Source of the DNA: Pseudomonadota bacterium
GTDB lineage: Bacteria > Pseudomonadota > Alphaproteobacteria > Rhizobiales > Hyphomicrobiaceae
Assembly (NCBI GenBank): GCA_021813195.1
Contig: JAKALI010000152.1
Coordinates: 1 to 8,434, forward strand
Direction: 5' to 3'
Length of the DNA: 8,434 bases
In this document: one piece after another, positions 5,839 to 8,434 of the stretch
Numbering within the stretch: position 1 is the stretch's first letter
Layout of the letters: each line of letters begins with the position of its first letter
The notes under the pieces: model-generated
What the model was told of the DNA's origin: nothing
The model's database searches: none
What the model saw: only the letters and a program-made list of their open reading frames with translations
Position numbers and translations under genes: made by a program

Positions 5839-5869
5839 AGGAGCGGCGGCTCATCAACCCGCCGCTCCT
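5839..5869 (+). terminator. Hairpin 2, GC-rich; possible terminator or mRNA processing element
   Basis: AGGAGCGGCGG pairs perfectly with CCGCCGCTCCT over eleven bases, with a nine-base loop (5850-5858). The stem is very stable, but what follows is TCGGCAAAA and not a T-run, so a normal intrinsic terminator is not assured. It separates the DUF2249 gene from the DUF1858 gene and supports starting the latter at 5910. Confidence 0.5.
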
Positions 5870-5909
5870 TCGGCAAAATCCGAACACCGATCCTGAAACG
5901 GAAAATGCG

Positions 5910-6125
5910 ATGGACGAGCGTGACCTTCCGCAATCGCAACACAGCGTCGCTGAGGTCATGTGCCGCTGGCCGGCGACCATTCCTCTGTTCATTCGTCGAC
6001 GCATGAGGTGCGTTGGCTGTCCTGTTGGCTCGCTTCACACAATTTCCGATGCTGCTTTGGAATACGAACTTCCGATAATCGCGTTTTTGGCCGAGTTGCG
6101 CGATGCTGCGGCGCCGAAAATCTAA
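5910..6125 (+). CDS. DUF1858 redox-disulfide domain protein
   Basis: A 71-residue protein that is essentially one DUF1858 domain, the type also described as the hybrid-cluster-protein-associated redox disulfide domain. Key features are SVAEVMCRWPATIPLFIRRR, then the CVGC pair at residues 34-37 in RMRCVGCPVGSLHTISDAAL, and an EYELPIIAFLAEL helix. The CxxC sits at a helix start, as in a redox or metal-binding disulfide, and the fold resembles the N-terminal ScdA domain of RIC-type di-iron repair proteins. The frame is open to a TTG at 5805, but that would read through both hairpins, so I use the ATG at 5910 even though its SD (GGA) is weak. It is a cytoplasmic partner candidate for Fe-S or NO-stress enzymes; no Hcp gene is in view. 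Confidence 0.9.
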   Translation: MDERDLPQSQHSVAEVMCRWPATIPLFIRRRMRCVGCPVGSLHTISDAALEYELPIIAFLAELRDAAAPKI

Positions 6126-6182
6126 ATGACTGACGACAATATTCTACCCGACTTCACCTGCGCAGCGGGCGAAGGCAACAGA

Positions 6183-6196
6183 TCGCTTTAGATCAA
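6183..6196 (+). promoter_or_regulatory. Degenerate FNR/NNR-type half-site
   Basis: TCGCT-TTAG-ATCAA keeps the full right half-site ATCAA and the same TTAG spacer as the perfect box at 3927-3940, but the left arm matches TTGAT in only three of five bases. It lies 134 bases before the start of the second membrane-protein gene, in a 204-base gap that otherwise shows only a 21-codon frame at 6126. No convincing -10 follows at the class II distance. It is a weak candidate for Crp-family control of the 6330 operon. Confidence 0.3.
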
Positions 6197-6329
6197 AACC
6201 GGCTCGAACTTGCGCCTGAGCAACGATCGAGGACCAGAGACGGACTAAAAGAAAACCGAGGGCAGGCGTTCAAAATTAGAATTGCAGCCGCTTCGCGGGT
6301 GCCGCAACAGATGGCTAGGAGATAATGCC

Positions 6330-7688
6330 GTGATCGGTACTTCGCTATCCCGTTGGACGATGTCGTATTTTTCCGTGGCGCTTATTGCTTTCGTCGCGGC
6401 TCAAGTCTTGATGGCGACAGGTTACGGTTTCCCCAGTGCGCCTATCGAATCACCAGAAACCCTGGTTTTGGTGCATATTTCTGCGCTCGGCTGGCTAAGC
6501 CTGCTGATGTCGGGAGCGCTGACGCAGTTTGTTCCTGTCCTCGTTGCGCGCCCCCTGTTCAGCGACAGGCTGTCACTGCCAACGCTCGTCTGCCTTGTCG
6601 TCGGGATCGGAAGCCTACTTTGCGGCTTCTTGCAGGTAGGCCGGACCATCGCGACCGGGTTTCCGTTCTTTGCAATCGCCAGCGGGCTTCTTGGGGCTGG
6701 CTTCGCTGTGCTCATATGGAATCTTGGCTGTACGCTTTGGTCGGCGCGGCCGCTTCCACTTCCGGCGCGTTTCGTCGTCGTGGCCCTATTTAGCGTCGCT
6801 GCTGTCACGGCGCTTGGAATCGTATTTGCTTTGGTTTTGGGCGGCACGACATCGGCGGCTCCTCTCATTGCGATTGCTGCAAGCGGCTTGCCCATTCACA
6901 TTGCCGCCGGACTCGGTGGTTGGCTGGCTTTTGCCGCCATGGGGGTCAGCTACCGACTGCTCGCCATGTTCATGTTGGCGCCGGATCTAGAAGGCCCACG
7001 CCCTCGATTTGCGTTTTATTTCGGGACTATGGCTCTTGCGGTTACTGTACTCGATGGCTTCGCAGCGATCTTTCTAGGCAAGAGCGTCAGTATCGTCTTG
7101 CTGATCGCGTTGCCGCTCGGATTTGCTGCCCTCGCACTCTATGGTCTCGATATCCTTCACTTGTACCAAGTTCGTAAACGGCCAACGATAGAGCTGAATA
7201 GTCGGATGGCTGGTTTTGCGTTTACATCACTGGTGTTGGCGGCGCCTTTGAGCGTTGTCGCATCGGCAACCGGCGCACCCCATGCCTACGTCGCTGCCAT
7301 CATCTACCTTGTTTCTTTCGGCTGGTTGTCCGGCCTTGGCCTCGCCAAGCTCTACAAAATTGTACCGTTCATTACATGGCTTGAATGCTTTGGGCCCGTT
7401 CTCGGCAAGATGCAGACGCCGCGCGTCCAGGATCTGGTCGTCGAAAAGCGCGCCAGAAAGTGGTTCATCCTCTATTTCACGGCCGTTTGGTTGGGCGCCG
7501 GAGCTCTCGTCGTCGATTTGAACACGGTATTCCGTGGTTCAGCAGTCGCTACGTTCGTTGCCACCTGCGGCATCATCGTTGAACTTATCCGCGCCCGCCG
7601 GCTGGTCGATATCGATCCAAGCCGTCAACTGTCGACCGTGCCGAAGCCCTGGCTTTTCGTCTCGGTTGCATCGCAATCCCCAACTTGA
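6330..7688 (+). CDS. NnrS/COX1-like polytopic membrane protein
   Basis: A membrane protein of about 452 residues with roughly 12 hydrophobic segments. Three similar helix-loop motifs recur: VHISALGWLSLLMSGALTQF ending in VPVL (residues 48-71), HIAAGLGGWLAFAAMGVSYR ending in LLAMF (190-214), and FGWLSGLGLAKLYKIVPF (330-347). The first two carry a histidine (H49, H190); the third lacks it. This H-x(n)-G-W-L-x(5)-G pattern resembles helices of cbb3-type oxidase subunit I and NnrS, which hold haem or copper by histidine. Too few conserved histidines are visible to call it a working oxidase. The GTG start at 6330 has a near-ideal AGGAG eight bases upstream; an earlier TTG at 6282 adds a basic leader with no SD. 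It is followed within 15 bases by the tandem DUF2249 gene. A role in NO or copper/haem handling is inferred. Confidence 0.78.
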   Translation: MIGTSLSRWTMSYFSVALIAFVAAQVLMATGYGFPSAPIESPETLVLVHISALGWLSLLMSGALTQFVPVLVARPLFSDRLSLPTLVCLVVGIGSLLCGFLQVGRTIATGFPFFAIASGLLGAGFAVLIWNLGCTLWSARPLPLPARFVVVALFSVAAVTALGIVFALVLGGTTSAAPLIAIAASGLPIHIAAGLGGWLAFAAMGVSYRLLAMFMLAPDLEGPRPRFAFYFGTMALAVTVLDGFAAIFLGKSVSIVLLIALPLGFAALALYGLDILHLYQVRKRPTIELNSRMAGFAFTSLVLAAPLSVVASATGAPHAYVAAIIYLVSFGWLSGLGLAKLYKIVPFITWLECFGPVLGKMQTPRVQDLVVEKRARKWFILYFTAVWLGAGALVVDLNTVFRGSAVATFVATCGIIVELIRARRLVDIDPSRQLSTVPKPWLFVSVASQSPT

Positions 7689-7702
7689 TGGAGGGCAATG
7701 CT

Positions 7703-8236
7703 ATGGCAATCAGTTTTGTCGACCTCGACGTACGGCCGATCCTGCGTACCGGCGGCGAGCCTCTTGAAAAAATCATGAACGCCGTGGCCGGCCTTGGGCC
7801 CAATGAGGGCCTTCGCCTGCTCGCACCATTCAAGCCGCAACCGTTGTTTCAAGTGCTGGGGTCGAAGGGCTTCAGTCATGAGGCGAAGGAAATTGGCGGA
7901 GGCGAATGGGAAGTTCTCTTCCGGCCTACGGACTTGGCTTCGCCGTCGGAACTTGATCCCGGCGTACTGCCCGTGGACGATTCGGCGTGGCCGGACCCGG
8001 TTCGGCAGCTCGACAACCGCGACCTCGATCCACCGGAACCAATGGTTCGCGTGCTGGCGGCGGTAGAAGAGATGAAGGAGGGTGAGGTTCTCGCTGCTTT
8101 GCTTTGCCGCGAGCCCATGTTTCTGCTCGCCGAGTTGGCCAAACGGGGCCATCGATGGCGCGGCGGCTTTGATCCAGACGGCAAGACCTACAAAATCCTC
8201 GTGAAGGTCGGGGCACCTCAGGGGGTCGCAGTATGA
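7703..8236 (+). CDS. Tandem DUF2249 protein (two domains)
   Basis: A 177-residue protein with two DUF2249-type domains. The first, about residues 6-76, begins DLDVRPILRTGGEPLEKIM, continues LRLLAPFKPQPLFQVL, and ends WEVLFRP. A Pro/Asp-rich linker (about 77-101) leads to the second, about 102-170, with LDNRDLDPPEPMVRVLAAVE, then LLCREPMFLLAELAKRG and a closing KTYKILVKV strand. The second domain has a cysteine (C135) at the position of the first domain's APF loop. The ATG at 7703 has GGAGGG seven bases upstream and is preferred over the in-frame TTG 7685 and ATG 7688, which overlap the previous stop. The stop overlaps the next ATG as ATGA. DUF2249 function is unsettled; the coupling to a MIP18 gene suggests metal-centre assembly or repair. 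Confidence 0.93.
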   Translation: MAISFVDLDVRPILRTGGEPLEKIMNAVAGLGPNEGLRLLAPFKPQPLFQVLGSKGFSHEAKEIGGGEWEVLFRPTDLASPSELDPGVLPVDDSAWPDPVRQLDNRDLDPPEPMVRVLAAVEEMKEGEVLAALLCREPMFLLAELAKRGHRWRGGFDPDGKTYKILVKVGAPQGVAV

Positions 8237-8434
8237 CGACCATACCGTCCGATCTTGCCGAACAAGTCCGAGACGCGCTCCGCATCGTCGTCGATCCGGA
8301 GCTTGGCTACAATATCGTTGATCTCGGATTTGTTTATGAGGTCATCGTGCAGCACAGCGGCGACGTTCGCATCGTGATGACCACGACGACGAGGGGATGC
8401 CCGGCAACCGACTTTCTCCAACAAGGCGCGCGCG
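8233..8434 (+). CDS. MIP18/DUF59-family protein (copy 2), 3' end missing
   Basis: The frame starts at the ATG of an ATGA overlap with the tandem DUF2249 gene and runs off the window after 67 codons. The signature DPELGYNIVDLGFVYEV (residues 21-37) and the loop MTTTTRGCPATDFL, with conserved C56, identify the MIP18 family. Compared with copy 1 at 2314, the cysteine loop is longer (TTTTRGCP against TTPACP) and the N-terminus has a few more residues, so this is a different subfamily and not a recent duplicate. A role in Fe-S cluster delivery follows from the family; its partner is suggested to be the DUF2249 protein by the translational coupling. The missing part should contain the C-terminal half, including the DPPW-like motif if present. 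Confidence 0.9.
   Translation, partial: MTTIPSDLAEQVRDALRIVVDPELGYNIVDLGFVYEVIVQHSGDVRIVMTTTTRGCPATDFLQQGAR

Noticed and set aside
5331..6038. Minus-strand open frame across the DUF2249 and DUF1858 genes
   Set aside because: It overlaps two confidently identified plus-strand domains and both hairpins, and has no motif of its own.
6126..6191. 21-codon frame starting right after the DUF1858 stop (TAAATG)
   Set aside because: Too short to judge, with no SD of its own and no motif. It could be a remnant, but nothing supports it.
1..8434. CRISPR array, tRNA/rRNA, insertion sequence ends, attachment sites
   Set aside because: No regularly spaced repeats, cloverleaf, transposase or terminal inverted repeats were seen on reading both strands.

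Overview
The window looks like chromosome or accessory DNA of a GC-rich alphaproteobacterium, probably Hyphomicrobiales (Rhizobiales). The basis is codon use, non-ATG starts behind good Shine-Dalgarno (SD) sequences, and protein types common in denitrifying or facultatively anaerobic members of that group. The genus cannot be fixed from sequence alone. No rRNA, tRNA, insertion sequence, integrase or CRISPR array is visible.

Layout. The left edge (1-315, +) is the 3' part of a pyridoxamine-phosphate-oxidase-like flavin protein. It converges with an EamA/DMT-type exporter (321-1202, -). Upstream of the exporter, on the same strand, lies an Rrf2-family regulator with NsrR hallmarks (1275-1748, -). 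An AT-rich divergent promoter region (about 1749-1939) with several inverted and direct repeats separates it from a rightward gene series. That series is: seven-iron ferredoxin fdxA (1940), a MIP18/DUF59 iron-sulfur assembly factor (2314, ATGA-overlapped), a polytopic His-containing NnrS-like membrane protein (2780), a Crp/Fnr regulator (about 4069) preceded by a perfect TTGAC-N4-GTCAA box, a decayed or interrupted reading frame (4817-5158), a small unknown helical protein (5275), a single-domain DUF2249 protein (5574), two tandem hairpins, a DUF1858 redox-disulfide protein (5910), a second polytopic NnrS/COX1-like membrane protein (6330), a tandem-DUF2249 protein (7703), and a second MIP18/DUF59 protein (8233) that runs off the right edge.

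How they may work together. Two regulator types linked to nitric oxide or low oxygen (NsrR-like and Crp/Fnr) sit among proteins for Fe-S assembly or electron delivery (FdxA, two MIP18 proteins). Also present are small DUF2249 and DUF1858 proteins, relatives of parts of ScdA/RIC-type repair proteins and of hybrid-cluster-protein partners, and two membrane proteins resembling NnrS or haem-copper oxidase subunit I. My inference is an NO- or microaerobiosis-induced module for maturing or repairing metal centres, of the kind that accompanies denitrification genes. No nitrite, NO or N2O reductase gene lies inside the window, so this rests on family knowledge and gene order. The most notable points are the split-ScdA-like set, the duplicated MIP18 genes each coupled by ATGA to a different partner, the dyad-rich divergent control region, the FNR/NNR-type box beside a regulator lacking the FNR glutamate, and the reading frame broken by one TGA.
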